Positions 57,287 to 63,996 of a stretch of DNA of 64,000 nucleotides are shown in pieces. The stretch is from CAYNJY01 sp964397755 (GTDB lineage: Bacteria > Patescibacteriota > Microgenomatia > UBA10105 > UBA927), in the NCBI GenBank assembly GCA_964397755.1, contig CAYNJY010000004.1:7069-71068 (forward strand). Reading direction: 5' to 3'. The number at the start of each line of letters is the position of its first letter. Positions within the stretch are counted from its first letter, which is position 1. Both the position numbers and the translations under genes were made by a program. Below the pieces are notes generated by a model that saw only the letters and a program-made list of their open reading frames with translations, was not told the DNA's origin and searched no databases.

Positions 57287-59572
57287 TGAAGTCGTCGCCG
57301 GCCACGAGGAGACGATGAGGGGGTCAGTGTGTTGGCGCGGCAAGCTGCTCCAGAGTTCTTCCGTTAGAAAGGGCATAAACGGGTGGAGGAGTTTGAGGAT
57401 TGTTAAGAATACGTGCCGAAGAACCGCCAGAGCTTGCACGTCTCCCTCTTTAAATCTATCTTTGTTTTTTTCCAGATGGACGTCGGCGAGGGTATGCCAG
57501 GTAAAGTCGTAGATTTTTTGCGCCGCGTCAGAGAAGTGGTAACTCTCCATGTCCTTCGTCACTCCACTAGCGAGCATGTTGAGCTCTGAAATTATTCTTT
57601 TATCGTTTGGATTTTTTAGCGTTTTATGCATCTTTTCATCATACATTTGAGTTTTGACATTTGAGTTTTGAGCTCGCAGATTCATCTCGATGAATCTGCC
57701 AATGTTCCAGAGTTTATTGGCAAAATTCCTCATCCCTCGGATTTTATCTTCCGATAGCGACTGGTCGTTGCCCGCGGCAGTGCCGTAGACGAGCGCAATC
57801 CGGAGCGCATCGGCGCCGTATTTATCGATCATCTCCAGGGGATTGACCACATTGCCTTTGCTTTTGCTCATTTTCTGTCCCTTGGCATCGCGGACAAGTC
57901 CATGAAGATAAACCGTTCGGAATGGCACATCGCCAGTCATGTAGAGGCCGAGCATGATCATCCGGCACACCCACCAGGGGAGGATATCGTACCCTGTCTC
58001 CATGACGGAGGTGGGATAGAAGTAATCAAAATCCGTCCCCGTGGTTTTGGTTCTCAAATTTGAAATTTGAAATTTGAAATTTTCAATTTGTTTGGAATTT
58101 GGTGCTTGGGATTTGGGATTTCCACTTTGCGCAAGCAAAGTGGCATACGGCCACTGGCCGGAAGAGAACCACGTATCGAACGTATCAGGGTCTTGCTCGA
58201 GGTTGGTGCCGCCACACGCCGGACATTTTTCCGGTTTTTCGTCTTCCGTCACGATCCAGTCAGATTGTTTCACTGCATCGTTGTTCCATTGATTGGTCGG
58301 ATTGGTTCCATTGGTCGGATTCGAGCAATTGAGGCATTTCCATGCCGGGATCCTGATGCCCCAGACGATCTGCCGGCTGATGTTCCAGTCATGAAAGTCG
58401 GTCAGCCAGCGGATGGCGTGTTTTTCAAATCGCTTGGGGACAAAGGAAGTTTTTTTGTCTTTGATGGCCGCAATTGCGGCATCCGCCAGCGGCCGGACCT
58501 TGATGTACCATTGGGGAAGGGGAAGAGGTTCAAGGACCGTGCCGCACCTGTAACAGGTAGCCACACTATGCACGTAGTTTTGATCAACATGGTCCATGAG
58601 GTCTCGGGAAGCAAGATCGCTAGCCACTTTTTCTCGGGCTTCTGGGACCTTGAGACCCGCGTAGGGACCGGTCTCTTTCGTAAGACGGCCATCGAACCCG
58701 ATGATTTGTTTTAAGGGAAGATCGTGGCGCTTGGCAATTTCGAAATCTTTCATGTCGTGGGCCGGAGTCACCTTGGCGACACCGGTTCCAAATTTCGGGT
58801 CAATTGCGTTATCGGCGACCACCTTAATAGTGAACGTTCCGATGAGGCCTTCTACTTCAACTTCCTTTCCCACCCACTTTTTATAGCGTTTGTCTTTCGG
58901 GTTAACGGCCACCGCCGTATCGCCGAATTTGGTCTCGGGCCGCACGGTAGCCAGAACAAACGGGCCGTACTTCAGGTAGTAGAGCGGATCGGTGCGCTCC
59001 GCGTGCTTCACCTCCAGATCCGAGAAGCCAGTGCCGCAGCGCGTGCAGTAATTTACCAAGCGGAGCCCCCGGTAGACGAGCCTGTCGTCGTAGAGCTTTT
59101 TAAATGTTTGGTAGACAATCGAAACAACCAGAGGATCAAGGGTAAACGTGAAGCGGCTCCAGTCGAGAGAAAAACCTAAGCGTCGAAGTTGGTTTTCCAT
59201 CATGCCGCGGTTCTCGGCCACGAAGTTCCAGATCATCTGGTACAGCTCTTCGCGGGAGTAGTCGAAGCGGCTTTTTCCTTCTTTGGCCAACTGTTTTTCA
59301 AAGACATACTGGGTTTCAAAGCCGGCATGGTCAGTGCCCGGAAGCCACAAGGTCGGGTCTCCAATCATGCGATGGTAGCGGATCATGATGTCCTCGACCA
59401 CATACATCGCGTGGCCCAGGTGCAAGTCGGCGTTGGCGTTGGGAGGCGGAAGGAGAATGGTGAAGGGAGCAGGTGGTGAGCCCTCTGGAACTTTGGGCTC
59501 AAAGTACCCCCCACTCTCCCACATTTTATAGATAGATTCTTCGACAGCTTTGGGGTCGTACACTTTGTCCAT
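57275..59572 (-). CDS. valS: Valyl-tRNA synthetase
   Basis: Charges tRNA-Val. The 765-residue class I enzyme has PPPNANADLHLGHAMYVVED (HIGH as HLGH), the editing-domain text YGPFVLATVRPETKFGDTAV, and KGQKMSKSKGNVVNP (KMSKS). A zinc-type cysteine set sits in NYCTRCG and ATCYRCG. The usual C-terminal coiled coil is short or missing. Several degenerate repeats are inserted in frame: 58281-58323 (NCSNPTNGTNPTNQWNN), 58053-58125 (NPKSQAPNSKQIENFKFQIS) and 57643-57671 (RAQNSNVKTQM). The mRNA is predicted leaderless: TACAAT at 59579-59584 ends 7 nt before the ATG. Confidence 0.95.
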   Translation of the reverse strand: MDKVYDPKAVEESIYKMWESGGYFEPKVPEGSPPAPFTILLPPPNANADLHLGHAMYVVEDIMIRYHRMIGDPTLWLPGTDHAGFETQYVFEKQLAKEGKSRFDYSREELYQMIWNFVAENRGMMENQLRRLGFSLDWSRFTFTLDPLVVSIVYQTFKKLYDDRLVYRGLRLVNYCTRCGTGFSDLEVKHAERTDPLYYLKYGPFVLATVRPETKFGDTAVAVNPKDKRYKKWVGKEVEVEGLIGTFTIKVVADNAIDPKFGTGVAKVTPAHDMKDFEIAKRHDLPLKQIIGFDGRLTKETGPYAGLKVPEAREKVASDLASRDLMDHVDQNYVHSVATCYRCGTVLEPLPLPQWYIKVRPLADAAIAAIKDKKTSFVPKRFEKHAIRWLTDFHDWNISRQIVWGIRIPAWKCLNCSNPTNGTNPTNQWNNDAVKQSDWIVTEDEKPEKCPACGGTNLEQDPDTFDTWFSSGQWPYATLLAQSGNPKSQAPNSKQIENFKFQISNLRTKTTGTDFDYFYPTSVMETGYDILPWWVCRMIMLGLYMTGDVPFRTVYLHGLVRDAKGQKMSKSKGNVVNPLEMIDKYGADALRIALVYGTAAGNDQSLSEDKIRGMRNFANKLWNIGRFIEMNLRAQNSNVKTQMYDEKMHKTLKNPNDKRIISELNMLASGVTKDMESYHFSDAAQKIYDFTWHTLADVHLEKNKDRFKEGDVQALAVLRHVFLTILKLLHPFMPFLTEELWSSLPRQHTDPLIVSSWPATTSLAK
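57643..57671. repeat. In-frame degenerate repeat in valS (CATTTGAGTTTTGA type)
   Basis: Two and a half units of ACATTTGAGTTTTG encode RAQNSNVKTQMY near the anticodon-binding domain. Confidence 0.8.
58053..58125. repeat. In-frame compound repeat in valS (AAATTTG and GGGATTT types)
   Basis: AAATTTGA units (58053-58090) adjoin TTTGGGA units (58094-58125). On the coding strand they encode NPKSQAPNSKQIENFKFQIS, placed in the catalytic half shortly after the WFSSGQWPYATL motif. Confidence 0.9.
58281..58323. repeat. In-frame degenerate repeat in valS (TTGGTTCCATTGGTCGGAT type)
   Basis: About two and a half units of a 19-20 nt sequence encode NPTNGTNPTNQWNN next to a zinc-binding cysteine pair (CLNC). 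Confidence 0.85.
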
Positions 59573-59650
59573 GAAGCTATTGTATGTCAGTTGAGGAGGC
59601 AGGGGCAAGCCGGAAGCCGTTCCCCATGTGGGGCGCAAGAAATCTCGCAC

Positions 59651-60526
59651 TTACAGCTCGTCGAGTTTGACGCTGCTTGTTTGTTTTCCTTTTACATACT
59701 CGAGATACTTTTCGGTAGTGGAGAGGCGCTTGTGGCCGACGAGCTTGGATATTGTTGTGATGGGAGTGCCGGCCATGAGGTGATGGGCGATGAAGGTGTG
59801 ACGGAGGTCATTGACCTTGGCGCCCTCGATGCCGGCGACCCGAAAGTAGCGGTCGATTGCGGTTCTGATATTGCGGATCAAAAGCGGCCGGCCGGTTTTG
59901 GTGATAAACAGCGCGCCGTTTTTCGCTTGTCCGCCAGCCGGCGGATTACCTCGGGTCGAAAGGTAGCGGGCGATCGCTTCCTTGGCTGCTTTGTTGAGCG
60001 GCACGCTCCGCTCTGGGTGGCCCTCCTGGACAGCGACGTGAAGCTCACTGTCGCCGATATCACGAAGCGTCAGGTTCGCTAGTTCCCCGATGCGGATGCC
60101 GGTTTGGAGGAAAAGCTCGACAATCGCATACATCCGGCCGTCTCCCCGGCAGGCGTCCCGCAGCGCGCGGTACTCAAGTTTAGAAAGAATCCGCGGTGGC
60201 TTGACTTCGTACTTGGGGTGCTCGATTTCCATCGCCGGATCCACCGTGGCTTCGCCGGAAGCCTTGAGGAAGCGGTAGAAGGTTTTCATCGAGTTAATCT
60301 TTCGCGAAATCGTCTTGGGTGTGTAGTTGTCTGCGGCAAGTTTTTTGAGGAATGCCTCAAGTTCTTCGCGGGTTACCTCGGCTATAGTCTTCTTCCCCAT
60401 GTTGGTGAGGAAGGACATGAGTTGTTCGATATCTTTGCTGTATGCTACGATGGTTGCGGCGGCGCGCCGGCGACTCCCGAGGTAATCGACAAAGGAGGTG
60501 TGCGCGGTTTTCAGGTCAACTGCCAT
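59651..60526 (-). CDS. Tyrosine recombinase, XerC/XerD-like
   Basis: A 291-residue site-specific recombinase. The N-terminal core-binding part (DYLGSRRRAAATIVAYSKDI) precedes the catalytic domain with TGIRIGELANLTL (first arginine), VNDLRHTFIAHHL (second arginine), VGHKRLSTTEKYLEY (histidine and the nucleophilic tyrosine). In most Xer proteins the second box is HxLRH; here the first histidine is asparagine. It could resolve chromosome dimers or be a specialised integrase. ATG at 60526, divergent from the DivIC-like gene with overlapping promoters. Confidence 0.9.
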   Translation of the reverse strand: MAVDLKTAHTSFVDYLGSRRRAAATIVAYSKDIEQLMSFLTNMGKKTIAEVTREELEAFLKKLAADNYTPKTISRKINSMKTFYRFLKASGEATVDPAMEIEHPKYEVKPPRILSKLEYRALRDACRGDGRMYAIVELFLQTGIRIGELANLTLRDIGDSELHVAVQEGHPERSVPLNKAAKEAIARYLSTRGNPPAGGQAKNGALFITKTGRPLLIRNIRTAIDRYFRVAGIEGAKVNDLRHTFIAHHLMAGTPITTISKLVGHKRLSTTEKYLEYVKGKQTSSVKLDEL

Positions 60527-60571
60527 AGACAAGAGCCTATAATATCATAGAAGAAAACAGAGCACAAGCCT

Positions 60572-60934
60572 ATGATTTTTTTCCGCCACCCCCTTTTCCG
60601 TCTCGTCGTCACGCTCGTGAGCCTGACCCTTATTGTGAACCTTTCCCGTTCCATCTATTCGCTCTGGAAAAAGCGTGACATTGTCCGTCAGCGGGAGGAG
60701 GTTCTCGGGAAGCTCAAAGCCGACAGCGAGGAGCTCGAGCGCAAACTGACCGAGGCACAGAGCCCGGAGTACGTCGAGAAAATCGCCCGTGAGAAGCTCG
60801 GGCTTGCGAAAGAAGGAGAGACCATAGTGCTGGTGCCGAATGACAAATCTACAAATCTACAAATGACAAATGGGGAAGATAAAATACAAGAAAACGAACC
60901 GAATTGGAAGAAGTGGTGGAAGTTATTTTTTTGA
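60572..60934 (+). CDS. Septum formation initiator (FtsB/DivIC-like)
   Basis: A 120-residue single-helix division protein: hydrophobic helix (FRLVVTLVSLTLIVNLSRSI), a leucine-zipper coiled coil (VLGKLKADSEELERKLTEAQ) and SPEYVEKIAREKLGLAKEGE, the FtsB/DivIC hallmark. After VLVP the tail is encoded partly by a CAAATCTA repeat (60842-60871) and reads NDKSTNLQMTN. Confidence 0.9.
   Translation: MIFFRHPLFRLVVTLVSLTLIVNLSRSIYSLWKKRDIVRQREEVLGKLKADSEELERKLTEAQSPEYVEKIAREKLGLAKEGETIVLVPNDKSTNLQMTNGEDKIQENEPNWKKWWKLFF
60842..60871. repeat. In-frame degenerate repeat in the divIC-like gene (CAAATCTA type)
   Basis: GACAAATCTA, CAAATCTA, CAAATGA, CAAAT encode DKSTNLQMTN in the C-terminal tail. Same unit as 15921-15956. 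Confidence 0.8.
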
Positions 60935-60965
60935 GCACGCCTCGCTCAAAACAAGACATGTGTTT

Positions 60966-60993
60966 GCACTGAGGCCTTCTTAGGCCGAAGTGC
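60966..60993. repeat. REP-like palindrome at a tRNA 3' end
   Basis: Along the tRNA strand it is GCACT-TC-GGCC-TAAGAA-GGCC-TC-AGTGC. It begins at the tRNA's last bases. Compared with 4228-4253, the outer stem and TC/TC mismatches are kept while the inner stem is replaced by a different paired one. Confidence 0.82.
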
Positions 60994-61062
60994 CAGCGGC
61001 AGGGATCGAACCTGCTGCCAATGCCTTATGAAGGCACTGCTCTACCAGTGAGCTACGCTGGC
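60991..61062 (-). tRNA. tRNA-Met (anticodon CAT, elongator type)
   Basis: Acceptor GCCAGCG pairs with CGCTGGC, discriminator A. Anticodon stem GTGCC/GGCAT with loop TTCATAA gives CAT; D-loop contains GG; T-loop is TTCGATC; 72 nt. A paired 1-72 base pair and no GGG/CCC anticodon stem mark it as elongator Met, or possibly Ile with lysidine. Confidence 0.92.
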
Positions 61063-61083
61063 GTACGCTTCATTGTACGAGAG

Positions 61084-61112
61084 TTGAGGCTAAAAGGCAA
61101 TTCTGGTATACT
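61084..61112 (+). promoter_or_regulatory. Promoter of the initiator-like tRNA
   Basis: TTGAGG (61084-61089), 17-nt spacer, TATACT (61107-61112). Start of transcription is expected near 61119, 9 nt before the tRNA. Confidence 0.75.
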
Positions 61113-61127
61113 AGGCATGTTTTGTAG

Positions 61128-61197
61128 CGCGGGGTAGTGTACAGTTGCACAGGAGGCTCATAATCTCCTAGGCTGGGTGCGACCCCCAGCCCCGCAA
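61128..61197 (+). tRNA. Initiator-like tRNA-Met (anticodon CAT), unusual D-arm
   Basis: Acceptor CGCGGGG faces CCCCGCA with a C1-A72 mismatch, the mark of bacterial initiator tRNA, and the anticodon loop CTCATAA is that of fMet. It is odd elsewhere: the D-loop is only ACAGTT and lacks GG, the anticodon stem is GGAGG/TCTCC rather than ending in three G-C pairs, and the T-loop is TGCGACC. Length is only 70 nt. With its own promoter and terminator it looks expressed. Either a strongly derived initiator or a tRNA-like RNA. Confidence 0.75.
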
Positions 61198-61210
61198 CTG
61201 AGGCTATTAA

Positions 61211-61246
61211 ACAAAAAGAACTCACCATGTAGTGAGTTCTTTTTGT
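61211..61246 (+). terminator. Intrinsic terminator after the initiator-like tRNA
   Basis: AAAAAGAACTCAC-CATGTA-GTGAGTTCTTTTT: a 13-bp stem ending in a T-run. It is symmetrical and could work in both directions. Confidence 0.9.
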
Positions 61247-61255
61247 TCCAGCCTC

Positions 61256-61318
61256 ATGAGGACGGTGTCCCGATGATATGAGCGAAGCGAATTTGATATC
61301 GGGACATAATGTCCTCAT
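61256..61318. repeat. Long nested palindrome
   Basis: Outer arms ATGAGGAC/GTCCTCAT (61256-61263, 61311-61318) enclose an inner pair GTCCCGAT/ATCGGGAC with further pairing ATAT. The loop GAGCGAAGCGAATT resembles spacers of mobile palindromes. Confidence 0.65.
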
Positions 61319-61336
61319 CGAATTATAATAACCCCA

Positions 61337-61606
61337 ATGTATTATGTCTACATTCTCCAATCACTTAAGAAAAACAATTGGCTGTATAAAGGTTCTACTT
61401 CCGACCTCAAAAAACGATTTAAAGAACATAATTCCTTGAAAAACTTTTCTACAGCTCCTTATGCTCCATTCAGGCTCATTTATTACGAAGCATATCTGTT
61501 AAAATCTGACGCAGAAGCAAGAGAACGATATCTCAAAACAAGCATGGGAATGCGGGTAATCAAAAAGCAATTAGCTATTTATTTTCAAACAATGAAGTCG
61601 GAATGA
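61337..61606 (+). CDS. GIY-YIG nuclease-family protein
   Basis: An 89-residue single-domain protein: MYYVYILQSLKKNNWLYKGS, then TSDLKKRFKEHNS and FRLIYYEAYLLKSDAEARER with YLKTSMG. These are the short UvrC-N-like GIY-YIG proteins with conserved R, H and E residues. The second motif reads LYKGST instead of LYIGST. TATAAT at 61324-61329 ends 8 nt before the ATG. It begins an A/T-richer stretch. Confidence 0.88.
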   Translation: MYYVYILQSLKKNNWLYKGSTSDLKKRFKEHNSLKNFSTAPYAPFRLIYYEAYLLKSDAEARERYLKTSMGMRVIKKQLAIYFQTMKSE

Positions 61607-61814
61607 ACGAAGTGAATTAAATAACTTCACTGATTTCTTGTCCTTCGGCGAGCTCAGGATAAATAGCCCCTGCAACCGAGAGAGTTTAGACTGATTGAGT
61701 AATCTAATTACACAATTATTACCATAAAAATACGCATTTTACCTTATTTTGTGAGAACGATTGGGTAACATAGGAGCGGCTACTCTTGGGTTGCAAGCAA
61801 AAAAATATAAGGAG
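61607..61814. other. A/T-rich intergenic region
   Basis: No gene is seen. TCCT-TC-GGCGAGC-TC-AGGA near 61643-61661 is another copy of the TC/TC palindrome. The rest is A/T-rich without a recognisable signal. Confidence 0.5.
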
Positions 61815-62426
61815 CTACTGGCGTTTTGATGTAACAACTCTATCACCATGTAGCTCGTGTAAATGAAAGACTACACGTAGGCTTGTTAATTCTGGTTCTC
61901 CGTCGACCACAGCACAATCTTGAAACAATCCTTTGATGTAGCCTTTGGTAAAAATACTCCACTTCCGACCGAGCTCGTGCTTGAGAGTCAAACGCCAATA
62001 CCCGTTCCCTTTGTCTTGAAACGAGACTCGATAGACCTTAAAATGTTTATCCTTTAAGTGTTCAAGATAAAAACGAAGATCAGTAAACTGAACTGCTGAC
62101 CGTCCAAATGGGCGAAGAAACATTGGCGGCGCCTTTCTCCCTACTTGGAACCCTTCATTCTCAAATTCTCTATCTGGCACATGCTTAAACAAAACATCAA
62201 CTGTGGTTCTGGGGAGTGTAACGAGGCCATAGGAAACTGTTTCAATTGCGTAGCCAACCTCGACATAGGGTTGTAGAACTCGATGAACCAGCGCTGAAAG
62301 ATTTTCTCGTTTTTTCTTCGCAATTTTTGCCATCGCGGCAATGAGATCGCTACTAGCGGGAAGTGCCTTTGGGATCGCATAGTTACGATCACTAGATGGC
62401 ATCGAGCGTTTAACCTTTTTTTTCAT
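61815..62426 (-). CDS. Unrecognised protein with RHH-like N-terminus
   Basis: A 203-residue protein starting MKKKVKRSMPSSDRNYAIPK. Residues ~25-60 (IAAMAKIAKKKRENLSALVH, RVLQPYVEVG) look like the helices of a ribbon-helix-helix protein. The rest contains FYLEHLKDKHFKVYRVSFQD and GNGYWRLTLKHELGRKWSIF, with no family I know. An AAGGAG Shine-Dalgarno lies 6 nt before the ATG, in contrast to the leaderless genes around. Low G+C and isolation suggest recent transfer. Confidence 0.65.
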   Translation of the reverse strand: MKKKVKRSMPSSDRNYAIPKALPASSDLIAAMAKIAKKKRENLSALVHRVLQPYVEVGYAIETVSYGLVTLPRTTVDVLFKHVPDREFENEGFQVGRKAPPMFLRPFGRSAVQFTDLRFYLEHLKDKHFKVYRVSFQDKGNGYWRLTLKHELGRKWSIFTKGYIKGLFQDCAVVDGEPELTSLRVVFHLHELHGDRVVTSKRQ

Positions 62427-62590
62427 GAATGCTCCTTAATTAATTGTTAAACATAGTAATAATAAAGAAGTTTTGTGTGAAAAGTCAATTTTTTGAGGAT
62501 TTTGTATATTCAAGGCAAAGCTTCAATAAATATCGGTTCAAATTTTTCGGTTGTCTTTAGATACCAGGTTCTAAGTTTTTGGAGGCCTCG

Positions 62591-62657
62591 CCCTTCGTCC
62601 GTCAGCTGACGGATCAGGGTAAACAACCAACTAACTTTAGCCCGTAAATACGGGCTA
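62591..62657. repeat. REP-like palindrome and hairpin
   Basis: CCCT-TC-G-TCCGTCAGCTGACGGA-TC-AGGG (62591-62619) has the TC/TC plan with a self-complementary centre. A second hairpin TAGCCCGTA-AA-TACGGGCTA (62638-62657) is followed by TTTTATATTTTAT and may terminate plus-strand transcripts. Confidence 0.7.
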
Positions 62658-62710
62658 TTTTATATTTTATCTTCGTCTGGATAAGTCATAATGAATATAA
62701 CAAAATGGGA

Positions 62711-63404
62711 TTATGGCTTTGGAATGGGCACCAGATGAGAATACAGGTGCCGTTCTATATCATTGGGATGTTTCGGAGGAAGTAGAGGATACAAGCATCC
62801 CTCAACGCTCGTTATATTAAATTGATTTTCAAAGTATGGCACGACATCGAGGACACAGCCTTTACTCCATCCGTACCTTCTGTAGACTTGTTCGCCTGCA
62901 AAGCAAACTGTCTCTACACCAAATTGTTCCAAGGCCCTGATTGTTCTTAAGATATGTTGTTCCCGTAAGCCATCTGGTGTGAACATACCTTTTGAGCCTT
63001 CCTTCTGTGTTGATAGTAACGAGGGGAGAACTATAACCCGTAGAAGGAATCCTGTTTCGTTGAAAATCCCGATCTTGGACAGCAATTAAGGCGGGCTCTC
63101 GACTCTGAGATAGTGCAGTTATCAAATTACGGGTATTTTTCCAATACACGGGATAGCTGCCTTCTACAGGATTAACATATCCGCTTTGTAGGTATCCCTG
63201 GTCGGCGAGATAGCCGAAATGCACCACAACAAAGAGTCTTCCGGTATTATTGCATCGATTCAGAGGAGGTAGCATAGGAAATTCAGGGGGATGGACACCC
63301 GTAGCGCCAAGGGCTAAATCTTCGACGTGTTGTCTCATTTCCCCACCGGTTAAAAGTTGGTCTAGTACTGCGAGCGCCAAGATACTTATCACTGCAGTTT
63401 CCAA
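62711..63404 (-). pseudogene. Unrecognised protein, frameshifted
   Basis: One frame (63404-62862) reads METAVISILALAVLDQLLTG ... HFGYLADQGYLQSGYVNPVE ... EPALIAVQDRDF and then becomes unconvincing. A second frame picks up as FNETGFLLRVIVLPSLLSTQ and EQFGVETVCFAGEQVYRRYG to a stop at 62711. Joining them near 63075, at a TTTT run, gives one protein of about 230 residues. Family not recognised. It is either a true frameshift or a sequencing error. Confidence 0.55.
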
Positions 63405-63604
63405 AAATTCCCTTCAAGATAGGCTGTTATTGCCTTTTTCTTTGTCGCTGCTCATATGCTCCAGCCGAATTATATTACGTACTCATGTACGTGCAAAATG
63501 AATAGGCGTGAAAATGATTAAACTATGGTCATCTGATGGCGTCTCTAGTCAGAAAATAGGTTCTGATTTCCTGTAGTCCCCGCGACAAGAGTTGACAGAT
63601 GTGG
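63405..63604. other. Intergenic region upstream of the RNA leaders
   Basis: No gene is seen in these ~200 bases. The right end holds TTGACA (63592-63597), but at 7 nt from the next -10-like box it cannot pair with it as a normal promoter. Confidence 0.5.
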
Positions 63605-63777
63605 TATACTATGTGGCACAAGTGAATAAAAGCGTTGATGAGGTGTGGATGGAACCTCGGAGCTGACCCTAATCAGGTACGGAGGCAAAACCGTAAAAAG
63701 ATTGTCAACGAATATTGCGTTTTTGCAAAGTTCGTCAAGAATGAGGCTAAGGCTGACCGACCTCTGGTCGGTTTTTT
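63605..63777 (+). ncRNA. Structured RNA with its own terminator, class unknown
   Basis: An extended -10 box TGG-TATACT (63602-63610) precedes a stretch that folds by eye into GCGTTGA/TCAACG enclosing GAGGT...ACCTC, CTGA-CCCTAA-TCAG and ACGG-AGGCAAAA-CCGT. It ends in CCGACC-TCT-GGTCGG-TTTTTT (63757-63777), a clean intrinsic terminator. No open frame of note is inside. It could be a small RNA or the aptamer/terminator part of a leader. I cannot match it to a known riboswitch. Confidence 0.55.
63757..63777 (+). terminator. Intrinsic terminator of the structured RNA
   Basis: CCGACC-TCT-GGTCGG followed by six T. Confidence 0.88.
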
Positions 63778-63781
63778 AGTG

Positions 63782-63996
63782 GTTGCTTAACGAATCATTG
63801 AGTTTAGCAAACACTATCCCGCTGAAGCGCTCTTCGAGCCGTGTACGAATAGTACCCAAAAGGCGAGAAGGAAGCTTGTGTGGGATGTGGCTTTAGCAAA
63901 GCAAGGTGGCACCGCCTTTGGAAGGCCCTTGTAAGTTTTCCAGTTATTATCCCGATTAAATCGGGACCAACTGGATGATTTGCAAGGGCTTTTTTT
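63782..63996 (+). promoter_or_regulatory. T-box leader (tRNA-sensing), gene beyond window
   Basis: AAGGTGGCACCGCC at 63903-63916 matches the T-box core AAGGGTGGNACCGCG. A terminator hairpin follows: GCCCTTG (63925-63931) pairs with CAAGGGC (63983-63989) before TTTTTTT, with nested CCAGTT/AACTGG and CCCGATT-AATCGGG. Upstream, CACTATCCC and GGGATGTG can form a stem I-like arm. Uncharged tRNA would favour the antiterminator. The bulge TGGC calls for a tRNA with discriminator G. The regulated gene, probably a synthetase or amino-acid gene, starts after the window. Specifier codon not identified. Confidence 0.8.

Noticed and set aside
58067..58714. Plus-strand frame opposite valS
   Set aside because: Antisense to conserved ValRS sequence, partly made of repeat units.
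63782..63900. SRP (4.5S) RNA suggested by a GGAAGC stretch
   Set aside because: The conserved GGAAGCAGCC loop context is missing and a T-box core follows immediately.
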